Source of the DNA: Thelonectria olida
Taxonomy: Eukaryota; Ascomycota; Sordariomycetes; Hypocreales; Nectriaceae
DNA: 64,000 nt
NCBI GenBank assembly: GCA_020736575.1
Contig: JAGPYM010000017.1
Coordinates: 496,001 to 560,000 of the forward strand
Direction: 5' to 3'
The translations under genes were made by a program, and so were the position numbers. A model generated the notes under the pieces. That model did no database searches. It was given only the letters and a program-made list of their open reading frames with translations, and was not told the origin of the DNA. This document shows positions 36,101 through 48,156 of the stretch, in pieces; position 1 is the stretch's first letter; each line of letters starts with the position of its first letter.

Positions 36101-36500
36101 GAGTTGACAAGGGATGACCCCCCAACCCGCAAGCCCACACCCTGCCGTCGCAGAGATGCATGTGGCTTGCGAGAACGGGCCTGTCAAGTTGCGATGCATT
36201 CGTCCTTCTTGCGGCCCTACCGGTATCGTTCATCCGCCGTCGATCCTCCTGGCCCGGACATCTTTCGTCTGTGGGTATGAATATCAAACCCGTCTCCACG
36301 CCAGCCTCGGGCTGGAGACGAGACCATGCACTGCGCACAATGTCGACGTGCGGCCTGAAGAAGAAAGAAAGTTTGATCAGCATCGACACAAAGTTCATGC
36401 GCACCGTCTGGTTACCAGGCATACGTGCTTCGGCAAGGCTGGGGACCCCTACACATATTGTGCCCTGTGCCGCCACCAGGGCTGTCTTTCCCTGCCCGTC

Positions 36501-39500
36501 CGTCAAACATGAAAAGAGGTTTTTTTTTTTGATCTGAACTTCTTTAGAAATGACTCGTCTAGACAGGCAACCCATCCCATTGGCGGCATATTTCAGACGT
36601 GCCAAGCCAGGTACATTTTTGAAACGACAACATGTATTCAAAGTGATGCACGTCTGAACCAGAGATGGCCTTGCGATTCGGCGGCCTGGGAAACTCCCTG
36701 TGCAACGAGGCCGACGTGGTGATAGCTCATGGCTTGCTAGCAAAGCTCAACAAAGTTGGTGAGAAGTTTCTGCCATCTCATCAGCCTCATGATTTCGATA
36801 GGCGCCATCTCAGAGACGCTTCAGACTTCAATGAAGCAGGCTATCTGCCACGCAGCCGCGGCAGAGCCGCCGGTAACCCCCATCGCCGCCTCATAACCTA
36901 CCGTAGCATTCATCAATGCCGCCTTATTCCTTATTCCCTTGTCATGAACGTTCATAAGCGGGCCAGGGCGGGTCGCATCCACCTGTCACCAAAGGCTCTG
37001 ACCAGTTGTTCACCAAAGTCATGGCAGCTGCATGAATCCAGAGCGTCCATTCTTTGTGTTGTTGTCCGTTAACGCCGTGTCTAGGCAAGCAAGTGAGTGG
37101 TTCCGGCCGCGAGATACGGTGGACCTTCACCTACCGTACGTTTCCATTGTTGACTGACTCATGAGATGTCGTGAATCTGGGGGCCTCAAAATGTGCACGA
37201 CTCTGCTTGGTGAGAATCCACCCATCAGACTAACCTCGACACCGTCCTCCAACGATTCGTCGGCGGCAGCCTCGAAACCAATACACCTGTCAGTCTTGTC
37301 ACCCACACTCGAGAGCCGTCGCCAATTCGGTACGTACTGCGTTGCCGCACGTTGTCTCGGTGCCAGCCCGTTGAATGCAAGGAACCTTGGCGACGATCTT
37401 GGCGGACTCTTAGACTAGCTCGCCGAATTTGATGGCCCTAAAGGGGAGCCCCCCCAACCCGATGGCATGTTTATTACCCGATAAGCCCTAGGTGGGCTCT
37501 GGTGGTGTGTGAATGGCTCCCCATTCAGCCAGAGTCAAGAAGGTTTATTAAAACCCCCCTTCCTGACCAAGCACCTCGCCTCGTGTAATGGTGTTTGTGT
37601 GACCTTGGAAACTTCCACCAAGAAAGCTTGACCTGTGAGGCACAGTCGGTAGCTCTCGCAGGAGGCTTGTTGACTTGGCTTGACGGGAAATTGGGAGTCA
37701 ATGCGGTGGCCCCGCTCCAGACCGTTCTCGATTGCGAGTCTGGGGAATTGCCCAAGGCCGACCCAGAAGGATGGGTCAAGATGCAAATCCAGTTGCCAAT
37801 CGTCGCCTCCATTGGCAATTCTGTGCCTGCGTGTCCAGCACCACACATCATTTTCCACCCCTGAACCTGGATCAGCCCGCCATCATGAGGCCGCTTCAGG
37901 GATCATCCCAGCACCGCGTTTCAGATCATGCATGCACGTTCCTGAAGCATGCTCGAGACAAAATGCCCGACGGGTGGACAATATTGGCCGCAAACCTATC
38001 CTGGAATCCGACCTGTGATGCTGCTTTGGAATACCCTCAACCAAATCTTTTGATGCCGTTATGGCGCTTGCGGCCGGACCGAAGCCCCTTCTGAAAGGAA
38101 GTGACGAAAGGCGAATTTTTGACATGACCCATCCATCGCCTCCCCCTCTCCGTGCTGGGAGTAGACTGGCCGGATGTTGGATCAAGCACGAAAAGACCTA
38201 GAAATAGCTGGTCCCCTGATTCAAAAGGTGCTGTCGACGGGTTAGGCGATATCGTCACTGGCCTGGATCACCCATCATGGGGCACTTTGCCCAATTCCAT
38301 AGACCAATTATCGAAGTAATTCAAACACTCCAGAGAAAACCATCCAGCCACCAGCCAAGCGCTGGATCGAGAACAAGCCGCTGGCTGTCTGTTTCCCTGG
38401 TCCAGGCACCAGATACTTCGCAGTAGCATAGCAGCGAGGCAGTCTGCGGCACAGCCGAGGAGTGGAATGACTGATACGTGCGAATACGTGTGTGTCCGTC
38501 AGCCCTGCGTAATCATTATCCTGCCCTCTCCTTGCAGTTGAACTGTTCCCCGCACTCGCCTAGAGCTGTCGCCCGAGAAAACAAGGGCCCCAAGCCTGAA
38601 CGGCTCAAGCCCGATTTTCGTCGGGAGTCCAAGGCTAGCAAGAAATGAGATATCTAGGGGCAGACAGGCGGGAATGAGCTCTGACGGCGATATGATGGGA
38701 AAATCTCTCTTTGTCACAGGGACGGTGGTTTCGAAGTCTGCGGCTCTCACCCGCCAATAGATTGGCATGGTGGCTGAAGTAAGCATCCGAAATCAATAGT
38801 CGGGCTCTTCGGGGATAAAGATGATCCAGGTCTGGACTGGATCGACGGCAATATTGATTTCAGTTGAAACTTGAAGTGTTTGCTGCCACCCATTCCGCCG
38901 CCATCATCTATTATTCGTCCATCAGCCATCTCCGGACTCCGAAGGTGCTTGTGAGAGATTAGGCTGTCGCAAGCTTCCTGCCAGTCTGTTAGTGGCGGAG
39001 AACCGTTCAGGCGTGCCGTGCCGTCCAATACCAGCGATGCACCCCCGCGGCTACTTGATTAGCTGGGCCGAGGTTTGTCGGAGCGCTGGATGCTCTGCCA
39101 TTGATTTGAGAGTCTCCACAATGTCATTGCTTGACTCGAGTATTCTGCCACCATGTAGATACAATGGTGAGAGGTTTAATTGAATCGGATAAGAGAGCCA
39201 TATCATTTCTCTGCTCGCCTTTAACATGGAGTGGTGCACTGACGGAAGACATGTTTAAAGCTAGTCTGAGTGGCTGGCTGAGCCTGCGTCGTGGACGCCA
39301 GCACCTAACTTCTCCAATGTCCACGAGGTTGCAGAGTTTGAGAGTGTGCTCCGTACCTCGCGAGGGAGCTTCACCCCCCTCGAATGACCCGTCCCGGGCT
39401 ATGCCTTGAGGGGTCTGGCGCGTTGAGCCGTTGGAGGTTGCTCGGACTGAGCGATCTACTGACTAGTCCGGGGAGAGGAGAGTCAAGAGGGGAAGAAGCG

Positions 39501-42500
39501 CGTGATTCCGATTGGCATACGAAAGAGACGGTGCCTTGAGGGAAAACTGTGGAATGGCACGTGGCAGCCGTTGCCACATTTGACCATTGTTTTGAGCTGG
39601 TCTCAGGTCAGATCATTGTGGAACCCAGTCCGACGCATCGCTGAAAGGTCCTGTTGAATCGTCAGTCAGTCTGATGCAGGAGTCTATGGAAAGAACAACA
39701 TACAAGTTGACTTAGCCCAACTTGTGCAGACGGCCGAGGAAATATATTGCATTCAGGAGTTGAAATCTATTTCTGGACAGCCACGAACTGGGGGAGTTCC
39801 CTGACATCGTGAGGTAAGGCGTACGGCCCATCGTTGGATCAATGCTCAGCGCACCCGTGAGTTGGAGGAGTGAAAAATAGCTGCTCGTAGCATAGCCCAC
39901 TTCCCGCCCGCTGCGCCGGTGGTTGGCGAACATAATGCCGTGACTCAAGCCTGAGAGTTTAATGGGGAAGTGCCGAACTTTCCTGTCGACGAGGGACCCC
40001 TGGTGGCATATTTTCGATAGTCGCCTTGTTGGTATGGCCCTGGAGGTGAGGGCCTTAGGGAGTCCAACATTTGGAGCTTTGACAGACGTTGAGAAGTGCA
40101 GCAAGGCCTCTCCACCGTGGACAACGAGCTGGTGAAGGGTTAGCGTCACCAAGGTCTTCCTTGACTCAAACGCCAATCTTTAACCCATTTGGAGATTGTC
40201 CCAGCGCACGTGTGTAGATGCAAGTGTTGGGCGTTATTCTCAAGAGTCAAGACTCAGGCCTTGACAATGCGAAGACAAAGCACTGCGGTTAGCGACCTGG
40301 GTATCTCATGGTTCATGGTGACGTTTATCGCGCCATGATCGCTTCAAGCAAATACGATAAGTGACCCTGGCCTATAGCGCCTGTCAGCCCAGTAAATGTC
40401 CGACGCCCAAGTTCGGGGTTGTTTCCAGGTTGGATTCTTTGGGCGATTGGGCCGGCACTTCGCAACGACCCCAAATTATTTGTTTTGTTGGTCGGCAGAT
40501 CTGCGTTACATGGCAATAGTTGAATGGCATGATGCGACTCTAACCAGCCGTCGATCTGCCAGTGCCCCACAGAGGTCGGATACCGTTGTATTGTTGCGGA
40601 TTTCTGATCACTGATTCATTCATCCTGGAGACGGACGCGCAGGTCCTATCGGCTGCTATCCGCCTCAATTCCCTTTGCTCCCTCCCTCTTCATCACTGAC
40701 CAACCGTGGGTCTCGAATCGTAGTCGGGACGAGCCCCTGCGTTCCCCGTTGCTCGTCGCCCATCGCCAGTACCGATCCCCACCAGGCACATTTCCGGCAC
40801 GAAGTCGGTGGTGATATTACAAGCGGGAGAAAGACGATCGAAGTATGCGCAATACCTAGGGCCGTGAGCACACGACGTCTTCGCTTCAGGACAGCAATCT
40901 ATGCTTGACCCAGTCCGCCCCCGTGTTCGTGCATTGAAGGAGGTTGTGCAGCTTGAGAGTTGAGGAGCTGCATACACCATGTGATCTGACATTGGTAAAA
41001 CACTCGAACTATTACAATGGTTGATAAAAGATGCGCTCGTTCTCGTCGGTGGCTATCTGCCCGTTGCAAGGAACTACGAGATGTTGGATCTCTCGGAGGA
41101 AAGGCTCGAAGCCCCACTCGAAGAAACGGCGATAACGCAAGGAATGAAGCCCCCAATGTCTGTGCAAAAGAGTCGTACAGTAGCAGTCAACGAACTTACA
41201 CGCTTTCGCAGGCACGTTGAGAGCGTCTCTTGTTTTGCGTACGCACCCCACATCCTCATGTGGCTCCCGGAGGCACGAGTGAAATTCCCGCAAACCCCAA
41301 AGGCAAAACGCCTAGGATAAGCATCCATGGACAATGATGCAGGAAAACAGCGGAGCGACATGCAGCCCATCACAAGCCAATCTTCTAAGGCGGTGAGGCG
41401 ACCCCAGCCCGATCCTTTGGGCTCAAGGAGGGGAGCGCTTTTGGCGGCGGCAGTAGAAAAAAAAGGTTGTTGTCCATCATCGTACGATTCGCGGCACTTT
41501 TTCACTTGGGCCGTGGTTGAACTGGCTAGCATCTATGAGGATGGCCGTGGCGGTCCATTCCGGGCGACGTCGAGCCGCCAAGTTGCAAGGTTTAAACCCG
41601 CTCCCACGTGTAATGTCATCCCTGATTGTTCGAGTAAGTGAGGCTGAGAGCCAGGGGCTTGGGCTGATCTTTCGGCACTCGCCCTGGCTAAGAGACTGAC
41701 CAGGCACGAGCCTCTCCCATCTGGCAGCATCGATTCTAAAACAAGAAAACCAAGGAGACGAAATCCACGTTATAAGCGGACCGGAATAGTGCCGAAAATG
41801 GCTGCGGGGTCCATGCATGGTTGCTTGTTCCACCGGCCTCGTTACAGTCTTGCTTTCTCCTCGTTTAGTGATTGTTTCTCGCGGTCAGGAAATCCAATAT
41901 ACTTGGGGCATGCGAGTGCCGAATGGCGCGGCATCAGAAAGCGATTCATCAAATGCTGGGTGTGGCACATGAATGTGATGAGGACAGCCCCTTGTATGAA
42001 TGCATCATCCTTGCTTTGCGCTGGTCAGAGCTTGAGGCGCAAGCACAAGTCGTGAACTATAGCCCAGTTGAATCTGATATAGGTAAACTGGGACTGGATA
42101 GATGAGTTTGGGCGATTTGAACTCTCCTCTCCGACCTTGCTTTGATAATAGCCCTCCGTCCTGCCACGTGAGGGATGGCCGACACTTCTGCCAAGCTGAA
42201 TGACACGAGCGACCATTCTGCGCGCTGACGCCTGAGGCTGGGAGATCGCAAAAGACCTCCGAAGCGTGTCTCGCCATCGACTTTGGTTGTTGCTCGGTCC
42301 TCTGTGAAGCCCACTCCATGAGGTTCTCACTACAATGTAGCGTCGTCGGGACTTGTCCAAGCCGTTGTATCATAGCCAAGGAGGACGGAGGCGAGAAGAG
42401 GGGAGGGCTGTGCATGCATTGTGGTCTGACCATTATATTATCGAGGCCAGAACTTGTTGGGCCCTTGGTCCTTCACCGAAGAATATCGGGCCTCCACTGT

Positions 42501-45500
42501 GAATAGTTCAATGAGGTGCATGTTGTTGTTTAGGCTGGCTGAATAAGAAGAACACCTGAAATAGCAGCACTGGGGAGACGTATCGTTGTGACGTGCCTGT
42601 CAATGCCGAAAAAATTGGAGAGGGTGGTGGGGATGTAAGTGAGAGATGCATGGGCAACATGTGGCTGAACAGCGAGGCGCAAAGAACCATAGCTGTGAGG
42701 CTGGAAGGTTATCAGTCACTGGATTGCCGTAGGTAAGGTATGTTTGAAGTTGTGGAGGCGGTTGCTTGAAACATTGGAGCTCTGGGAGGTTGACGACATG
42801 CAACACCACGGGGCTAACGGAAGCCGGGATTCTTTGCAGTCACCCATTGCCAGATCACGCAGACTGAGAGGGACTCCCCCACCTGGGATGCAACGTGCAG
42901 GCGCCCGGAGCCCACCAGGTGAGCAGTCAATTTGCGGTGGGGTTGGTTACCTCGTCGTCAACGCCAGTCTGTAAGGAATACATTGTACGATGGGGACGTG
43001 GATCCAAGATTGACTGATGAACCAACCTCAACCCCATTCAGTGCTAAGGCTAAGGTTGATAGGGTTTGAACATCAGGGAAATGCCTGTGTTACTCGGCAG
43101 GCAACTGAAAAAAGTACCGGGCCAGGGGTCGTCGTTGGTCTAGCAAACTGACAAGGCCTAAAGTAAGAACGCGGTGGGATGAGGGCAAGCACGAGTCCAA
43201 GTCAGGAACGGCAAGGTGACAACCGGCCGGGACGGACCAGGTCGCAGTGGGCAGTAGTGGGGATCTGCGGATCCTCCTCCGGGGCTTGCTCATTCTCTCG
43301 TCATCTGGAGGTTTCGCAGCGGCGCAAGAATCGGGTGAGTGGTTCGTTCGTCCGTTCGTCTCCCCCGCCGTCTGGCCATTGCTGGCTTGGCTGCTCATCC
43401 TCTATGGACCATTCGATTCATTATCTGAGCGTGAAAGGTAAGGCCCCCCATAGAACAGGGCAAGGTGCGATCATGGGGCCATTGTTTGATGGATAACTCG
43501 GTTAGAAGTCGTTGGCGATGCGACCTGGCCGGATTTTCAGCTTGAACCCCGCCAGATCTGTGTTTGCTTCGGCTCTCACTGACGAGGACGTTCGATCTGG
43601 GTAATCCTTTTTTTTTGGCCATCGAGATCCGATATCCACTGGCAATGGGTCTTCAACGGCAGCTTGGTTGAAGCAACTCCCAAGAGAGACACACATTCAT
43701 GAGACAAGGGACAGGCGGCCGGAGTACCACACCACGGTGTCAAAAAAACACATCCATATGAAGGGAAGGGCTGGGACGTTCGGCAAATTGGCAAGGTGAG
43801 GTTGGGTGCTTTAGGTGAGTGATCCAGTGGGGCGCCTTCCGTTGGCGGTGGACGGTGGTTGAGAGGAAGCTATCTCGGGCGGAAAACAGCAGGACGAACC
43901 CAGACGATGACACAAGAACCTCGACTCGGGAGGCAGGTACAACCTAGATTGAATGCTTCCGCCTTGCTCCAAGGATTACAATAGTCCCTTACCTACTGGA
44001 AAGGCTCCAGTCCGACAACCACCTACCCTAATCATTTACCTAGGTAGGTCCCTAGTGTTCACCGTCACTGTGCCTGCATTACAGGTACTTGGCTGGCCTC
44101 GAGAAAGGCACATTGCTGAATGGCGAGACGTGCACTGCGGTAAGGAGGCAATATAAGCGACGCTATCTTCTGGTGTGTTACGAATAAAATCGAAACTGAT
44201 GAGTGCAGACGACTCCCTCGCCAACTGACTGGTGGCGGTAGACGCCTCAGCGAAAAGGATGGTCCATGGACACAGCAAGCGAGAAACACCAGCGGAATAC
44301 CGACCTGGTAGTTAGCTCGCTCGGCACGTCTCGAGTCCTTCATACTCCCCTGGAGAGCTCACGCCGGCTGAGGTGAGTCCGCCTCCACTTGGTCTACTGG
44401 CACACCCCAGCAAGAGGCCATCCCAAGCCCGCGTGCATAGTACTGGGTACGACGCCACTTCGAGCCACACCACCTCGACCACCAGTTCAACGCCGCCGTC
44501 ACTACCACACGCCCCTTGGCTGCCGGTTTGAACTTCGACAGCCAGCAGAGGCAGAATGCAGAAAGAACAAACCTCCAGACCGCAAACGAGAAACGAGCAG
44601 CTAGAGGGCTGGCGCATGCATATGCAGTATCCTCAAGCCTCCGGCGCGTCTAGCGGACCCCATCCTTCTCTCCCTTGCCTCGACACTATTCCATGCACTT
44701 CGCTCGGCTCATCGTACCCTGTTTAGCCCTTGTCTGGCCTGTTTGTCCTCCTGTCTGGGAGCGATGCCCCTCGCAGCAAAGACTTGCGTCTGTGTGAGCC
44801 ATTGTCTCTCGATCTTGCTCTCCAGTGTAGCAGCGCCTAATCTTCTTAACAGTTCTGGTCCAGCTGCAGCCGACGGCTGAGACCTTTAGGGCCTTTGTCG
44901 TCCAATGGAAATGGCGCTCCAACGTGGCGATAGAGCGACCCTGAGAATGCTCAGGTAGGAAATACCTCGAGAAAAGAGCCTCGACATCGTTCTGCTAGGA
45001 CTCATTGGACATTCATCAAGACAGCACCCATGAATGCCCAACTACACCACAGCCGCCTCGTACAAATACAGCGCATCGGGTTTTCCTCAGCTTCCGACAG
45101 GCGCTACGTCGGACGCTACGGCGCTGGGAACCACGCTGGGGACCGCTATTCCATTTCTCTACCCCCTTCCATCCATTGCCTTTGTCGTACCTACCTTAGC
45201 AGCAGCCCTGGAGTGCCCGCCCCATCCATCCCATGTCGACCACGCCCAACAACAGCGCTGTGGCCGTACTATGCTACTTCGTACTTCGTACGCCCACTAC
45301 CAAGCCAACCAACCCACCACGTCCATGCCCATGCCCATGTCCACCTTGAGCCCTTGGCCCTACCTATTTCTCCCTCTCATGTTCGCTCAACTCGCTCTCC
45401 CTGACTTCACCTTTCCTTCATTCTTGCATACCTTGCACTATCCTGCCAACCTTACCCAAGCTCGAGCTGTGAAGCCGGCTGCCACGACCTTGGATCTTTC

Positions 45501-45900
45501 CATGTTACGGAGAGGTCTTGCTACCGCGTGAGACCCACTGACCCACGCCAACAACAGCCACACCCAACAAACCCGCATCCACGCCCTCTCCATCGCTCTC
45601 GTCCTCACACCTACCTACCTTATAACTAAGAATCAGGTGCAACATCGAGCCCGTTCGCCGCTTGCTCCCTGCTCCCCCATCCCCGTCCATTTTCACATCG
45701 TCCAGCCCTGGTCCTGGCCTGATATTACAACGTTCCCCAGCCCTTACCCTCCTGATCCCTGTCAACTTGATCAAGGCCCAGAACCCACTCAGCTCATCGA
45801 TATCTCCCGCTGCTTCCCCCCAGCTCAACTCTCGACACTCATCCTGGCTTGCCTCCAATCGACTCAATCGGCCCTCCTCCACCGCATCCTGAGCACAGGT
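36501..45900. other. gene-free interval, central and right part
   Basis: No gene recognised. Open frames are under about 165 codons, overlap on both strands and lack family features; examples are 39712-40176 minus, 41074-41532 minus and 45034-45531 plus. An imperfect inverted pair GGGGAGCC/GGCTCCCC (37443-37450 and 37515-37522) could fold. Motifs of the type TACCTAGGTAGGT (about 44038) and TTCGTACTTCGTA (about 45278), common in sordariomycete intergenic DNA, occur. I see no transposase or reverse transcriptase fragments and no tRNA. Confidence 0.5.
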
Positions 45901-46083
45901 CAAGTCTGTTGTGCCTGGTCGTCTTTGAGTTCTAATATTAAAACACAACGCCTCCTCCACCCTCGACTTCATCTCCTCCTCATCAGCCTCTTAGGTCACT
46001 TCTTTAACTTCGACTCTGCTCCTCTCCGGCCTTCTTCACCTTTCCACTACACCATCGTCGCTCTGTGCAACTACTTAATCCAG

Positions 46084-46102
46084 CTTTCTTTCTTTCTTTC
46101 TT
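46084..46102. repeat. (CTTT)n repeat
   Basis: About four tandem CTTT units inside the pyrimidine-rich leader. Confidence 0.8.
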
Positions 46103-46609
46103 GGCTGCTCTGACTGTCCACTCTCCTCTTCATTAAAAACCACCCGGCTCCCACCTTAGTTGCACATAATACAACCTACCGACTCACAGCTCGCCACCAA
46201 TCCTCGCGCTCACAGACCTCTTGTTGCGCTTCAGCGACAGATCCTACCATCGCGGCTCTCCAGACCTCCAAATCATTACTCCGTCAAGGACTCCCTTCTC
46301 ATTACAGGCCTCACTCGCTTTCGAGCTCTTAACTCAGTCACATTCTATTCAGTCGGATTTTGGCCTCGACGCTCCTGTACTCTAATCTGCTGTAGCCGTG
46401 GCATCATTCTAATCCTTTGGACTCGAGACAAGTAGAAGACCATCGTCAGCCCGGACCACATTCAAGGCAAAGCATCCTTGCAGACTTCCTGCTCCAAAAG
46501 CTACATCCTTTTTCCTGGCCTGTTGTCTATACTGTCTCTGTCGCCGCCGCGGACTACCCCTTCTACCTGTCCCTTGAACGACATCACGCCTTACTTGCGG
46601 AATCTGGGC

Positions 46610-46651
46610 ATGCTCTCGTTGGACGATTCGACCTTTTACGGAACTGTTTGA
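46610..46651 (+). other. candidate upstream ORF of 13 codons
   Basis: An ATG followed by 12 more codons and TGA (peptide MLSLDDSTFYGTV), ending 42 bases before the start codon of the C2H2 gene, in the presumed leader. Such uORFs can reduce translation of the main frame. Whether it is in the transcript is unknown. Confidence 0.3.
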
Positions 46652-46693
46652 CGCCTGCAACGGGAGAGTTTTGGGGTTATCTAAGAATTCGCA

Positions 46694-48156
46694 ATGGAAC
46701 TTTTGGAGCTGGTTGAGAATGAGCCAACGGCCCGCCCTTTTCAGTGCGACTGGGACCAATGCACCAAGGTTGGTATAATCTTGCAGCACCCTTGGACGTT
46801 TTGGTTGGCTGACGCTTCAAACTCAGAGCTTCAACCGCAAGTCTGACCTGCAGAGACATTATCGAATTCACACGAATGAGCGGCCTTATGCTTGTACCAC
46901 CCCTGGCTGTGGCAAGAGCTTCATTCAACGAAGTGCCTTAACTGTCCACGTCCGAACACACACCGGTGAGAAGCCTCACCAGTGCCAACATATTGGCTGT
47001 GGAAAGCGCTTCTCGGACGTAAGTTGCCCACAGAGCTCTAGTCGCAGGCATATATTGACAATTCACCAGTCTTCTAGTCTTGCCCGACACCGACGAATCC
47101 ACACCGGAAAGCGTCCTTACAAATGCGGCCATAACGGCTGCTTGAAGAGGTCAGCAGATGTGACTGGAAATCGATATCTCTAGCTAACAAAGAGGTAGCT
47201 TTTGCAGGAAGACCACAATGGTCAAGCACCAACGTAGATCGCATCAGCAAGGAATGCACCCCAACGACGCACTGGACGACTGCTCGTCCGACTCCGACTC
47301 TGATGAATCCCCTTCGACTCCCCAGACTTCCTCAGTGACTTGGTCTCCCCAGGATATGATGCCCATCAACCCTTCGATGCCCCAGGATACGCTCCACCGC
47401 ACCAGCTCCTACCCTGACTTCAGACAGCAAGTACATGGCGTGCCCATTCATCAGTCTCAACACCAGCAATATATCGGCCGTCACACGATGCCTTCAAGTG
47501 TTCCCCCCGAGTTTCACCCACACCCCGTTGTCGAACAGCCAACCGGCCTGCATATGATGCATCGAGCCGCGAGCATTCCTCGGCAAGCGTATTATGTCAC
47601 TGACCAAAGCAATCCGGGGATCGCGACCATGACCACCAATCCAACCCATCCCCAGTACCAGCTTGTCCAACAGCAGGTAGAACGCCCCTCCATCGATATG
47701 CCTTATTCGGCCGCAGGCATGGCGGCTTCTATTCAAAGTAGTCCCAGCGCCTTTTCAGTTGCCTCAGTGCAGAGCCCCCTCATGCAGGATAGCGGTTTCT
47801 ACCCCCCGCCTCAGCAGCATCCACCGGCATACAGCATTCAGGCTCCTTCTCCCGTCGATTCTTCTCACGGCATGCCCGGTTACCCTCAGCCGATGCATCA
47901 GAGCATGTCCCAAGTCCAGCAGGCCGTGACTACTCAGGCTCCACAGCAAAACCCGTCTCCTGCGAACGATCACTACAGTCAGCCGACTTCGCAGCCTCAG
48001 GAGGAACACTGGCCTCAATACCAACCCCCCATGGAGGTGGCTACCATTGGACAGCTGCCTGCTTATGGCACTGCTGTTTATGATCTATGTGGCCCGAAGC
48101 TCGAATTTGACGATCCCACCATGCAGCTACCCAGCAGCAGGCTTGAGACCATCTAA
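46694..48156 (+). CDS. C2H2 zinc-finger transcription factor (four fingers)
   Basis: Four exons (46694-46768, 46827-47018, 47070-47149, 47199-48156), three GT-AG introns of 49-58 nt, 434 residues. Four consecutive C2H2 fingers fill residues 18-131: C18/C23/H36/H40, C48/C53/H66/H70, C78/C83/H96/H100 and C108/C113/H126/H131. They are joined by linkers of the TGEKP type. Three of the four fingers are interrupted by introns, and splicing restores each finger, which supports the model. A Ser/Asp patch ([16 protein letters not shown]) follows, then a long Gln/Pro/His/Ser-rich tail typical of activation domains. It should be a nuclear, sequence-specific regulator. Similar proteins occur across Sordariomycetes, but I cannot assign a named orthologue. 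About 19 kb of gene-free DNA lies upstream. Confidence 0.92.

Larger units (their letters stand above)
27688..36500. other. gene-free interval, left part (upstream of mzt1)
   Basis: No coding region I can support. Apart from the mzt1 promoter next to 27687, the DNA shows many short overlapping frames on all strands with no family resemblance. The longest (32054-32776 plus; 35660-36199 minus) are Arg/Ser/Pro/Cys-rich chance frames. Composition stays near 50% GC, so this is not the AT-rich wreckage that repeat-induced point mutation leaves. It contains TTA/ATC microsatellite DNA (28400-28431), a 15-A run (29582-29596), a 17-C run (30129-30145), ATGC repeats near 30500, and a small hairpin (34371-34389). 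Confidence 0.5.
45901..46693 (+). promoter_or_regulatory. pyrimidine-rich promoter and 5' leader of the C2H2 gene (inferred)
   Basis: From about 45930 the plus strand becomes strongly C/T-rich up to the start codon at 46694, including a CTTT repeat (46084-46102). This is the usual look of a fungal transcription start region and 5' UTR. An A/T-rich patch (AATATTAAAA, about 45937) could act as a core promoter element. A short upstream open frame lies at 46610-46651. Boundaries are inferred from composition only. Confidence 0.4.

Noticed and set aside
36012..36743. 243-codon minus-strand frame in the gene-free interval
   Set aside because: Overlaps several other frames on both strands and shows no conserved motif; chance length is plausible at about 52% GC.
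45034..45531. 165-codon plus-strand ATG frame upstream of the C2H2 gene
   Set aside because: Protein-like at its start but lacks any known motif and lies in Pro-rich, pyrimidine-rich DNA; could be a long uORF but not supportable.
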